A stretch of DNA of 64,000 nucleotides from Butyrivibrio sp. AC2005 (lineage in GTDB: Bacteria > Bacillota > Clostridia > Lachnospirales > Lachnospiraceae), in NCBI RefSeq assembly GCF_000424145.1, contig NZ_AUJI01000014.1, positions 1 to 64,000 of the forward strand. Direction: 5' to 3'. Numbering within the stretch: position 1 is the stretch's first letter; every line of letters begins with the position of its first letter. Below are positions 36,864 to 47,000 of the stretch, one piece after another. The notes beneath the pieces are model-generated. The model had not been told where the DNA came from. It searched no databases and saw nothing but the letters and a program-made list of their open reading frames with translations. The position numbers and the translations under genes are program-made.

Positions 36864-37187
36864 CTATGCCTTTTCCGAGAAATAGTCTGTATTATACAGG
36901 CTAAGCATTGAATTTTTATTGATCATATGGCGGTTTCAAGGATGTATTTCTGATATTTTTTAAAAATGTCCAAAATACCGCAACATATATTTCAATAATA
37001 CAAGTATTTTTCAGAAAAAACAATTGAAAAAGGACGATTTTACAAACATTTCACTTTTAAAAAAAGCTCCCCGAGAGAGAAATAATCATTTCCGGTCTCG
37101 TTGCGCAAGCGCATAATCGACCGGGAACTGATTACCCCTCTCTCAGGGAGCATAAAAACTTACGTTTCCTAATTGTTCAAGGAATGA
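36864..37187. other. Intergenic stretch upstream of the atp operon
   Basis: Holds the aspS terminator (37059-37151) and presumably the atp promoter, in an AT-rich stretch at 36870-37050. I could not assign a clear -35/-10 pair. Confidence 0.5.
37059..37151 (-). terminator. Large branched terminator of aspS
   Basis: GCTCCC-GAGAGAG (from 37066) pairs with CTCTCTC-GGGAGC (to 37151). Inside the loop are CCGGTC/GACCGG-type arms and a TTGCGCAAGCGCA palindrome. Read on the minus strand the outer stem is followed by seven T. It is unusually long for a plain terminator. Confidence 0.85.
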
Positions 37188-38990
37188 TTAACTGTTTTCC
37201 TCAGCTACCGTCTTAATATGTAATTCTTCAAGCTGCTTCTCTGTTACTTCTCCGGGAGCACCCATCATGATATCCTGAGCATTCTTGTTCATAGGGAACG
37301 GAATAATCTCTCTGATAGAATTCTCACCTGCAAGAAGCATTATCATACGGTCAACGCCGGGTGCAATACCTGCATGCGGCGGTGCACCATAGCAGAATGC
37401 ATTGTACATAGCAGGGAACTTAGCCTTAACATCCTCTTCACCAAGGCGAACCATCTCAAATGCCTTGATCATGATCTCGGGATCATGGTTTCGAACAGCA
37501 CCTGATGAAAGCTCAACACCGTTACATACAAGGTCATACTGATCAGCCATGATATCAAGAGGATCAATCTCACCTCTCTCAGCCTTAAGAAGTGTTTCCA
37601 TTCCGCCTGAAGGCATTGAGAAAGGATTATGACAGAACTCAAGCTCACCTGACTCCTCACCGATCTCATACATCGGGAAATCTACAATCCAGCAGAAAGC
37701 ATACTGCTCTTTATCCATATGTCCTGGAACAGCAGCACCGAAGGTCTTAACAACAACACCTGCAGTCTTCTGTGCCTGTCCAAGCTTACCTGCACTTATT
37801 ACAACAAGATCACCGCTCTTAAGTCCGAGAGCTGCAATAACCTCATCCTTCTTATCCTGAACAAACTTAGCGATACCGCCGACAATCTCGCCATTCTCAT
37901 CAAGTCTGAACCAGTAAGGCTTGTTACCGGCCTGAACTTCAACATCAGCGATAGTCTTATCAATAAACTTGCGGCTCTCCTTAAAGTCTGAAACAACAAC
38001 AGCCTTGATTCTTACATCTGTATCGCTTCCATCTTCAGCCTTTGTTGCGAACGGACCAAAGCCGCAATCCTTAAGAACCTCTGTAGCATCCTGAACTGTC
38101 AGGTCGATTCTGAGATCAGGCTTATCGGAACCGTACTTCTCCATCGCCTCACGATAAGGAATACGGGCAAACGGAGCACCGGAAGCTCTGTCATATAAAC
38201 CATACTTGGCAAAAATCGGAGGAAGAACATCCTCACAAATCTCAAATACATCTTCCTGAGAAGCAAAAGCCATCTCCATATCCAGCTGATAGAACTCACC
38301 CGGGCTTCTGTCTCCTCTTGCATCCTCATCTCTAAAGCAGGGTGCAATCTGGAAATAACGGTCAATTCCGGAGGTCATAAGCAGCTGCTTGAACTGCTGA
38401 GGTGCCTGAGGAAGTGCATAAAACTTTCCGGGATGCTTTCTCGCAGGAACAAGGTAATCTCTTGCACCTTCAGGAGATGACACTGTAAGAATAGGTGTGG
38501 TAATCTCCATGAAATCATGCTCGATCATAGATGCTCTCAGCGCTGCAATAACATTGCTTCTAAGAATTATGTTCTTCTTAACTTCAGGATTTCTAAGATC
38601 AAGATAACGATACTTAAGACGTGCTGTCTCATCGGCCTCACGGCTTCTGTTTATCTCAAAAGGAAGCTCGTTGTATCTGCAACGGCCAAGAATCTCTATC
38701 TTCTCCGGGACTACTTCGATATCACCTGTAACCTGCTTAGGATTCTTAGAGCTTCTCTCTCTGACAGTACCCTCAACAGAAATTGTTGATTCCTTATTAA
38801 TCCCCTTAACAACCTTCATCATGTCTTCTGTTTCAATGACAATCTGAGTTGTTCCGTAAAAATCTCTCAAAACCACAAATCCAAGCTCAGCACCAACTTC
38901 ACGAAGGTTCTCAAGCCAGCCGACAAGCTTAACCTTATCACCCACGTTTGCAACTCTGAGCTCACCACATGTATGTGTACGTGACTGCAT
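37188..38990 (-). CDS. aspS: Aspartyl-tRNA synthetase, bacterial type
   Basis: 600 residues, full length. N-terminal anticodon-binding OB domain; class II motif 2 FRDEDARGDRSPGEFYQLD near 215-235; bacterial GAD insertion domain at about 300-410; motif 3 GVDRMIMLLAGENSIREI near 545-565. Charges tRNA-Asp in the cytoplasm. AAGGAG precedes the ATG. Monocistronic, with a large terminator. Confidence 0.97.
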   Translation of the reverse strand: MQSRTHTCGELRVANVGDKVKLVGWLENLREVGAELGFVVLRDFYGTTQIVIETEDMMKVVKGINKESTISVEGTVRERSSKNPKQVTGDIEVVPEKIEILGRCRYNELPFEINRSREADETARLKYRYLDLRNPEVKKNIILRSNVIAALRASMIEHDFMEITTPILTVSSPEGARDYLVPARKHPGKFYALPQAPQQFKQLLMTSGIDRYFQIAPCFRDEDARGDRSPGEFYQLDMEMAFASQEDVFEICEDVLPPIFAKYGLYDRASGAPFARIPYREAMEKYGSDKPDLRIDLTVQDATEVLKDCGFGPFATKAEDGSDTDVRIKAVVVSDFKESRKFIDKTIADVEVQAGNKPYWFRLDENGEIVGGIAKFVQDKKDEVIAALGLKSGDLVVISAGKLGQAQKTAGVVVKTFGAAVPGHMDKEQYAFCWIVDFPMYEIGEESGELEFCHNPFSMPSGGMETLLKAERGEIDPLDIMADQYDLVCNGVELSSGAVRNHDPEIMIKAFEMVRLGEEDVKAKFPAMYNAFCYGAPPHAGIAPGVDRMIMLLAGENSIREIIPFPMNKNAQDIMMGAPGEVTEKQLEELHIKTVAEENS

Positions 38991-39114
38991 TTTTAATATC
39001 TCCTTAAAACAAAAAATAAAGCAACATATTTATATTGCTCTTATGAGCATGTAAAATACCGAAAACCATTTTAGCACAATTACTGCGACTTTGTTATAAA
39101 ATCTTGAGACATTG

Positions 39115-42100
39115 TTATTCCATCCCCTCTGTCTCATAGGTAAGCAAGTATCCTTCATGGCCTTCCATATTGTTCCACTGCTCCAGAATTCTATTGATAG
39201 GAGTACTTCCATCATCTGCCTGAATAGCAGTGAGTATCAGTATCACCTGGTTCTTTCCGTTTTGAGCCATAACATCATTACTCCTTAAATTAACACTCAA
39301 AACCTCAAGGAAGTTATCCATTACTTCCTTTTCAACTTCACCACCATCCTCGCGGCTCAGGATGAACTGTACAATCCAGATATTGACTATTGTTCTTTTA
39401 GCTATTCTCACAAACAGCCTGTATACCATTTGGAGCTTTTCAAAATCCACAAGGTAGGCTCCTTTATGGACGCCTCCTCTCTCCTCCAGAATCATCTTTA
39501 TTCCAGCAACACCGGAAACATTGACTTCATCACCCACCCCAACGCCTGATGTTCTGAACATGAAATAACCATGCTTTCCATTCTGTTTTACATTGTACAG
39601 AGCTTTATCAGCCTTTCTGAAAAGATCAGCATAATCTCCACCTTCATCCACAGTAGCAACCGCTCCTATAGATACGCCGGTAGGTATGTTCATATCCTTC
39701 CCCATCAGCTCCTCGCAGACGGTGATAATCCTTTCATTTAAGAGCCTCTCTTTTTCAGCAACAGCACTTTCTTCAGACGTCTCCATTATGAAGGCGATAA
39801 ACTCATCACCTCCGATTCTACCGATAAAGTCATCATCTCTAAGGCATGAACGTATTAGCTCCGCAAATTTTATAAGGACCTTATCCCCCATCTCATGCCC
39901 GTATATATCATTAACCAGCTTGAAATTATCAAGGTCAATGATCATCAGAATACCTTCATGGTTTTTGCATAATTCCGGAAGGAACTGCTCAGTAAATCCC
40001 TTGTTCCAGAACTTTGTCATGGGATCAATCTTGGCTTCCTTCTGCCATCTTTCCATGCTGGTAATACCTGCTCTTATATTTCCAACGAGCCACCCTATGA
40101 ACAGTACAAAGAGAACGCAAACCACGAAAAGATATATCTTGAAGTAAAGCCTCTCAAATATCTGCGACTCCTTCATTACACGGAATTTTTCTTCCCTTAT
40201 TACGTTCCTGCCGGCAGAATCATAGACCTGAACCCGAAGCGTATAATTACCATAAGGAAGATTGATATAGCTAAGTGCCTGCATCTCCTTTTGCGTGCAG
40301 ATTATACCGTCATCCCCGGAGCCCTCAAGAAAAATGTGCATCATAGGATTTGAAAGCGTGTAGTTCAAAACCGCAATATTGAAGGTTATTCTTCCGGAAG
40401 TAGCAGGAATTATATAGTCACCCTTTTCATTAGGTTCAATCACTTCATTATTTGCAACAAGCTTACTTATCTTGATTGAATAATCCCTGTCAAGAAAATT
40501 GTCATCTCCTACAGAAATTCTTCTAACGCCATCTGTACAGCATAAATATAAGTATTTTCCATCGAAGGTATTCCGTGCATTGGCAGTAAGGGATGTATCA
40601 AGTCCTCTGGCCTTATTCAACAGCGAATAACTGTAATCCCCGTTTTTTATCATATCTGCCTTATTTACGATATATATTCCGGCACCGGAAGTCACCCAGG
40701 CATTCCCATCATCTGTATAGAACACATCATAGTTATCGTTATAAGGGAAGTTTGTAAGCTTTGTTACCTTTTCATCCTTAAAATAGTAAAGTGCATTACT
40801 AGTGACATAAATACACGAGCCATCGTCATCATAGGGAATAACCTTGAGAACAACGAGAGACTCCATGCCCTGCTCTTTCCCATATATGCCCGCTATCTTA
40901 CCATCCGAAACAACAGCAATTCCCTGACCGTCAGTACCTACGGTAATAACGCCGGGTTTGTACTCAACCATATCAAGCACCTGTGTTGTCAGGCCATCCT
41001 TTTCCCCTATTGTATTTACTACAACACCGTCCTTTATAAAGCTAAGTCCGGTATTACTGCCCGCAACTATGGTTCCGTCAGACTGTTCCATCACAGTCCT
41101 GAATCTACCACCTTCAGTGTGCTTATTAACCTCATTAAAAGTGTCAACACTACCATCTGTCTTTAATTCAATCAGACCGTTCTTTCCATAGGTACATACC
41201 CAGACATTCCCTTTTGAATCCTCCATCAGATCTTTTATTTTGACATTTTTTAAAATATCCGGATGATCTATTGGAACGGAATAATAGGTTTTCAGATCAA
41301 TAGTAAAAAGTCCGTTGTTTGTTCCTACATACAACATCCCATCTTTTATCATCGTTGCATTTACTACTTCGGAATCAATCTTCGCTCTCGCAAACACATC
41401 CATAAACGGATTCCAGGAATATTTGATAATTCCCTGTTTATTGGAGGCAAACCATATATTTCCCTGATAGTCTACAATTACATCCCATGCAGAACTGCGA
41501 AAATCCTGGGTGGACATATCTGTATACTTACCTTCTCTTGTGAGAAATCCGTTACCGACCTCCAATGCACAAAAGAAGCCATTATTCTGCTCAGAATAAA
41601 TTATTCTGTTAAAATACTCCGCCTGCTGGACTACATACTTTTTTCCTAAAACTATTTCCCCGTCTTCAAGAGTCGCATAAACAGCGTAATTTGAGCTTGA
41701 ACCCACAAGAAATTCTTCATGCTCTCCGGCTGCAACTGCGGTAAATACCACATGTTCGTCATCAAGTACAGTCTTACCCAGAAACTCATGATATCTGACA
41801 AAGAAAAGCTCCCCTGAATTTGTCACTCCCGCAACGACATCCCTCTCATTACTGGTAAGGGTTCTGACTCCATATATATCCCCATCAGTGATGGTTTTTA
41901 TTGTTCCGTCCTTTGTAATAACGCATAGCTGCGTAGCTGTTCCAATATATACATTCCCTAATTTATCATCACATATCGCTCTGATAGAATCCGATGGTAA
42001 CCCATCTTTTACAGTATAAAACGTGATTGAATTATTCTTAGGGTTATAGCATGCCAGACCGCTGTCATTTGTGCCTATCCACAAATTACCCCTGCGATCA

Positions 42101-42939
42101 ACATGCATATCCATTACATTGCTGATTCTCTCATCCAGCTCAGCAGCTACAAAACTGTGACCGTCGCTCCTATAAAGTCCTGCGTAAGTTCCCACCCAAA
42201 GGTAGCCATCTTTCGTCTGGGCAATGGCGTTAATCTCCATAGTAGCAAGACCGTCATCCGTATCATAATGAATGACAGCATATTCAGAAGCCATATCCAC
42301 AGCTTTTGAGTTTATGGAAAAAGCGCATAAAGCAGCAGGCAAAAGGAACCATAATAAAGCACTTTTTCTTATGGCTCTCTTTCTTCTGTTTGCCACATAA
42401 TAATAAATCTGTATAAGCTTTGTTGCGACAATAACGCTTAGGGCTTTATCAGGAATATCAACAAAAGCTTCTCCTAAAAAAGAGCAGACCACAGGTACGT
42501 TAATGTCCCTTGAAAGCATGTCAATAAGACCGTCTCCCCATATATTCCCTGTTCTTCCATCATAGAAATATATGTTTAGCGGCGTAGATAAGACAACAGC
42601 AACAAAGCCTGCAAACACTGCCGTTGAGATCACTCTGAATAAACTATGGGAACCTGTTTTTGGAAAGAAAAATCCTACAGAAACACCTATGCCTACAGAT
42701 ACTATTATATATGTCAGATTAGCTATTCTATTCTGGCTCCATATTCCCAATAAAGTATTGAGAGCAGCACCAGAAATAGCTCCGCCTAAAGGGCCAAGCT
42801 GAATAGCCGCAATAAGTGTACCTATCGCGTCCAACCAGAAAGGAAGTTCAAAAACAGCTGCTATCCTTCTGCCTATGAGATTAATGAGTATGCATACAGC
42901 CAGTAACACCCAGCTCTGCCAGCTCTTAAGCTTTTTCAT
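39115..42939 (-). CDS. Beta-propeller sensor diguanylate cyclase with ECF-like membrane N-terminus
   Basis: 1274 residues. About 1-190: five or six membrane segments resembling the S component of ECF transporters (GTLIAAIQLGPLGGAISG). About 220-830: two sets of Reg_prop beta-propeller blades (DGLATMEINAIAQTKDGYLWVGTYAGLYR and many similar repeats, cut here only in description). About 860-945: Y_Y_Y domain; membrane helix near 955-975; GGDEF domain with the intact motif GGDEF at 1043-1047. About 1130-1270: an extra C-terminal domain that looks like a second, degenerate GGDEF-type fold. Family members sense sugars outside the cell; here the output would be c-di-GMP. GAGGGG precedes the ATG by 6 nt. 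Confidence 0.9.
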   Translation of the reverse strand: MKKLKSWQSWVLLAVCILINLIGRRIAAVFELPFWLDAIGTLIAAIQLGPLGGAISGAALNTLLGIWSQNRIANLTYIIVSVGIGVSVGFFFPKTGSHSLFRVISTAVFAGFVAVVLSTPLNIYFYDGRTGNIWGDGLIDMLSRDINVPVVCSFLGEAFVDIPDKALSVIVATKLIQIYYYVANRRKRAIRKSALLWFLLPAALCAFSINSKAVDMASEYAVIHYDTDDGLATMEINAIAQTKDGYLWVGTYAGLYRSDGHSFVAAELDERISNVMDMHVDRRGNLWIGTNDSGLACYNPKNNSITFYTVKDGLPSDSIRAICDDKLGNVYIGTATQLCVITKDGTIKTITDGDIYGVRTLTSNERDVVAGVTNSGELFFVRYHEFLGKTVLDDEHVVFTAVAAGEHEEFLVGSSSNYAVYATLEDGEIVLGKKYVVQQAEYFNRIIYSEQNNGFFCALEVGNGFLTREGKYTDMSTQDFRSSAWDVIVDYQGNIWFASNKQGIIKYSWNPFMDVFARAKIDSEVVNATMIKDGMLYVGTNNGLFTIDLKTYYSVPIDHPDILKNVKIKDLMEDSKGNVWVCTYGKNGLIELKTDGSVDTFNEVNKHTEGGRFRTVMEQSDGTIVAGSNTGLSFIKDGVVVNTIGEKDGLTTQVLDMVEYKPGVITVGTDGQGIAVVSDGKIAGIYGKEQGMESLVVLKVIPYDDDGSCIYVTSNALYYFKDEKVTKLTNFPYNDNYDVFYTDDGNAWVTSGAGIYIVNKADMIKNGDYSYSLLNKARGLDTSLTANARNTFDGKYLYLCCTDGVRRISVGDDNFLDRDYSIKISKLVANNEVIEPNEKGDYIIPATSGRITFNIAVLNYTLSNPMMHIFLEGSGDDGIICTQKEMQALSYINLPYGNYTLRVQVYDSAGRNVIREEKFRVMKESQIFERLYFKIYLFVVCVLFVLFIGWLVGNIRAGITSMERWQKEAKIDPMTKFWNKGFTEQFLPELCKNHEGILMIIDLDNFKLVNDIYGHEMGDKVLIKFAELIRSCLRDDDFIGRIGGDEFIAFIMETSEESAVAEKERLLNERIITVCEELMGKDMNIPTGVSIGAVATVDEGGDYADLFRKADKALYNVKQNGKHGYFMFRTSGVGVGDEVNVSGVAGIKMILEERGGVHKGAYLVDFEKLQMVYRLFVRIAKRTIVNIWIVQFILSREDGGEVEKEVMDNFLEVLSVNLRSNDVMAQNGKNQVILILTAIQADDGSTPINRILEQWNNMEGHEGYLLTYETEGME

Positions 42940-43081
42940 TGAATCCCCTCACAAGCCTTATGGCATTGCCATAAACCACCGTGATGCCACAGTTTTACTC
43001 ATTAATTCTATCACCGCACCTTAGGGCACTCAATGAAGCAGATGTCAAGAAAACATAAAGAAATTATAAAATTACCGCTTA

Positions 43082-44005
43082 TTATTTAAGGCATATTGCC
43101 CCCACAAGCGGTATCGTAATTACAGAAAGAAGGGTGGTAAGTGCAACTCCCCTTGAGGCAGTCTCCTCATCCCCTCCGTAAACCTGCGCAAGCATGGCAG
43201 TCATACTTCCTACGGGAGTCGCAATCATTACAAAGCACACTCCGAGAAGAATCGTATCCCTGATAAACATCTTCATCAGAAACACACTGATTACAGGTAT
43301 AACAATCAGTTTCAGCGCAGAGAATATCATAAGCTTGTAATCTGAAAACAGTTCCTTAAGCTTCATTCCACCCATCGAATATCCTATAACCATCATACTC
43401 ATCGGCACTGTCAGCCCGCTCAGACTTGTCACCACGTCCTCAACAGGCTCCGGAACATGTACATGTGTAAGATAAAGAGCAAGGGAAACAAAAACTGATA
43501 TTACTCCGACATTTATTATATTTTTCCATGAAAAGGTCTTGTCAAAATCTATATCCTTCCCACTCCTCATGGCGCGTATACCATAAGTATAAATGAGCAG
43601 ATTAAAAGGAAACTGAAAAAATGCCGCATACAACAGCCCCGTACTTCCGTAGGTAGCTGACACAATAGGAAATCCCATAAATCCGATATTGGAAAAAATC
43701 GTCATTACTCTATAGGTTCCGAAATAATGCTTGTCGAGTTTAAGAATGTTAGGCATAAAAAGTGATATCAGTATCAGTCCAAGGTACATAATAATGGAAG
43801 CAAAGACACAGGCCAGGAGCTGTTTGTTTGAAACAACCTCTTCCTTGTTTATCCCTGCGGAAATAATAAAGGCCGGACTTGCAATATTAACAACAATACC
43901 CGACATACCTTTACTGATTCTGTCATTCATCAGCTTTGTTTTCCTGCAGATAATTCCCACAGTCATAAGCACAAACAACACAAACATCTGCTGTAATAAG
44001 ATCAT
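43082..44005 (-). CDS. AEC-family (auxin efflux carrier-like) transporter
   Basis: 307 residues, about ten membrane segments arranged as two inverted halves. Family features are FVLMTVGIICRKTKLMND at the N-terminus, FSNIGFMGFPIV near 110, and FVMIATPVGSMTAMLAQVYGG with TTLLSVITIPL at the end. Bacterial AEC proteins often carry malate or other small organic acids; substrate not evident. GAGGTAG precedes the ATG. Confidence 0.88.
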   Translation of the reverse strand: MILLQQMFVLFVLMTVGIICRKTKLMNDRISKGMSGIVVNIASPAFIISAGINKEEVVSNKQLLACVFASIIMYLGLILISLFMPNILKLDKHYFGTYRVMTIFSNIGFMGFPIVSATYGSTGLLYAAFFQFPFNLLIYTYGIRAMRSGKDIDFDKTFSWKNIINVGVISVFVSLALYLTHVHVPEPVEDVVTSLSGLTVPMSMMVIGYSMGGMKLKELFSDYKLMIFSALKLIVIPVISVFLMKMFIRDTILLGVCFVMIATPVGSMTAMLAQVYGGDEETASRGVALTTLLSVITIPLVGAICLK

Positions 44006-44050
44006 TTTGACTACCTCATACCTAATATTTCATATAGCTTTAACCATTAT

Positions 44051-44082
44051 AAAAGCACTTCTCAAAACTGAAAAGTGCTTTT
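44051..44082 (-). terminator. Terminator of the type IV pilus operon
   Basis: AAAAGCACTT (44051-44060) pairs with AAGTGCTTTT (44073-44082), giving T runs on both strands. It lies 10 bp after the giant pilin stop codon, so it ends the operon; on the plus strand it could also act. Confidence 0.8.
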
Positions 44083-44091
44083 ATATCGTCA

Positions 44092-47000
44092 TTATTCAGT
44101 TAGTGCAGTAAAAGGATCTTTATCCGGAGCTTTAGGTTCCGTTGCTCTTACAATTCCATCAGAGTCTTCTTTTACCTCGAATTCAAACTTTGTATTTTCT
44201 CCTGCTCCACCGGATGCCGATTCAACAAGGTAATACTTGCCCACACCGAGCTTTCCGATAAAGAACGCGCCTGCATCTCCTGAAATCCAGCTTCCGTCGA
44301 TGTTCTTGGCAATACTCATAAGATCCGCTCTCAGGATGTCAAATTTTGGTCCTCTATACGGCAAGTCTCCACTACCGGTCTTCTTGAGAACAACCTTGCA
44401 TTTTGCTTTTGACAGATTGATAATTCCAAGCTTTTCTATAACTGACTTACCTTTTTTTATGCATTCCTTATCAATCTTCTCATTGTCCTTGTCCATGCGT
44501 ACAAGAACAAATTTTGTAGCTTCATCCTTGTGGTCTTCGTCAAGATCAGACTCTAATTTAACATCTATAGTGAGTCCGGTATCATTCGATACATCCTCCT
44601 TAGCCTGCTTTACATTATCCTCTCCGACATAAAGCTTATAAACATACTGCTTACGATTTTCCTCCACATCAGGATCATCTCCGGCTTTTACAAAATAGTC
44701 ATACTCATATTTTGCATCATCAGGAAGCTTCGTCTCTTTCATGAAATAGATACCTGCAGGAATCTTAAATACGACATTATTTCCCTTTTCATCCTGCGGC
44801 GCGGTTGATACTACCTTTTCTGTAGTGACCTCATTTTCACCTTCCTTTATGATCACTCCACTAAACGGCGTTCCATTATTCTCAAGAACTCCGGCAAAAG
44901 TATTCGCATCTCCGGTCTCCGACGTATCATAGAAAGTGAACTCTGCTCCTGCAAGAGGTTCTCCGTATCCATCAATCTTTTTAAATGAAATATCCACACC
45001 ATTACTGTTAGTAACAAGGAAATACTCACTTTTGGCAACTCCCTGCTCATCATATTCCTTCGGAACAAATTGATCATCATTGCAAGGCTTTATACTGCCA
45101 TAGGCTGTCTTCATCTTCACGTCCTGCTTTTGTACTCTGATATCGCCCTGGTCATCGATGGTAATCTTGAACTGCGGAATATTTTCTGTATCATTATGTC
45201 CCTGATACTCTTCCGGAATTGTCTCCTTGATTATATAGGTATCTGTTTTTTCTGCTTCTGCCTGTGGAATACTGATCTTAAGTAGTCCCTCGGCATTTGT
45301 CTTAGCCACATTAACATATTCCTTATTCTCGTATAAAAGGGAATATTCACCATCCTCATCATCATGAAGGTTATAGAGTCTTAATGCATCGTCATTCGAA
45401 TCCGCCTTGTCCGCTTTAAATATTCTGAATTCTACGTTCTTTATAGGTTCCTTCGTGTCAGTAACCTTTTTAATATTCAGAACAGTCGTCTTCTTCATGG
45501 TATTGATGAAATTCGTAGACTCATTGTCATCCATGTCTACCGCATCCAAAGGCTCTGCATTTGTCTTTACTCTCTTTTCCGGATTCCATGGTTTATACTC
45601 TTCATCATCCGGATCTCCTGTATTTGTCTGGTTAAATGTCACTTCTGCTCCGTATACAATCTCCTTCTCGCTCTCACTATCTTGCAGATGTATTGTGTAA
45701 TTATTTTCTTTGACTATGTAATTTTGATTTCCTTCAATGGGAACAACCCATGTATATGTTATATTTCCATCCTTCTCAGTCTTTTTAATAAAACCATATA
45801 TATTGGTATCAACTTTACCCCTGGTTGTCACCGCATAGAAGGATCCTGCCGAAACCCTGTCAAGCATCGTCAGCATTATCGTATCATCCGTGATACTGGT
45901 AGTATCATTCGCGTTGCTATCCCCATTGCCGGTAGCAGCATTTTTTAGTGTGATATTGAATCTGTTTTTGGCTTTTGCTATCTTTGCCTGTACATCAGCT
46001 TCCGAATCTGTATCTGAAATTGTATCAATATCTGCCGTAGCAGCCTCAACAGCAACCGGATCACCCTTGAATGTCTTTGTGATTGTTACACTACTTACCT
46101 TTTTCGTGATCTTACCGTTTACGTGAAAACCTGCTTTTACATCCGATGACTGATATTTAACAACAAACCATCTGATCAGATAATTTTCAGGCGTAAGCTC
46201 CTCTTTAGGAATTTCCACCTTGGTTCCGGTTCTCTCATCATAATACTTTATCTTCAGGTTAGATTCCTGTAACTTTTTGAAGACAAATTCATCACTTGGC
46301 AAGTATGAAATATGCCATGTTCTATTCTTCTCATTTTCTTCATAGGGATCAACATCGTGCGCCCCATGGAACTTATCATGCACATTCTTGTCAATAACTC
46401 CGTCATCAAAATATCCGGATTCCCCTGCAAGCTCCTCTCTTATCTTTTTGTCAACCTTAGCAGCTTCCTGGGCTCTCTGAGTATAATTTTCCATATCCTG
46501 AATAAAGGTAACAAAATATTTATATTTTCCTTTAGAAGGTGAATTTATCTCATTAGAAAATAATATTTTGTTTGTATCATTATCAGTACTATAGAATGCC
46601 GCAGGTCCCAGATGTACATATTTACTTGAGGTTTCTATAATATAATCTTCGGCACTGATAGGGTTATCTATCTGGTCAGCGTCTGACAATATAGAGAGAT
46701 TTGTTGAAGATTTCGCTGCTGATGTCGTATTTTTCCAATCACATGCCCAACTTGAGACAAGAGTGATTTTTTCATCATGATCATTGTCAAGATCAGTCAG
46801 ATCATATATTCCATTTTCCAAATCATATGGCCTTATTATTGAGCCATCCTCAAGTCTCCATCCCCTAAACAGATATGTGCGTCCATATTCGCCCGGAGTC
46901 TTTTGATAAGTACGAATATATTTATTCCCGAAATATCCATCCGGATCAACTGTTTCCATATAGGAAACATATCTGCCATTATACTCATATCCCACATTAG

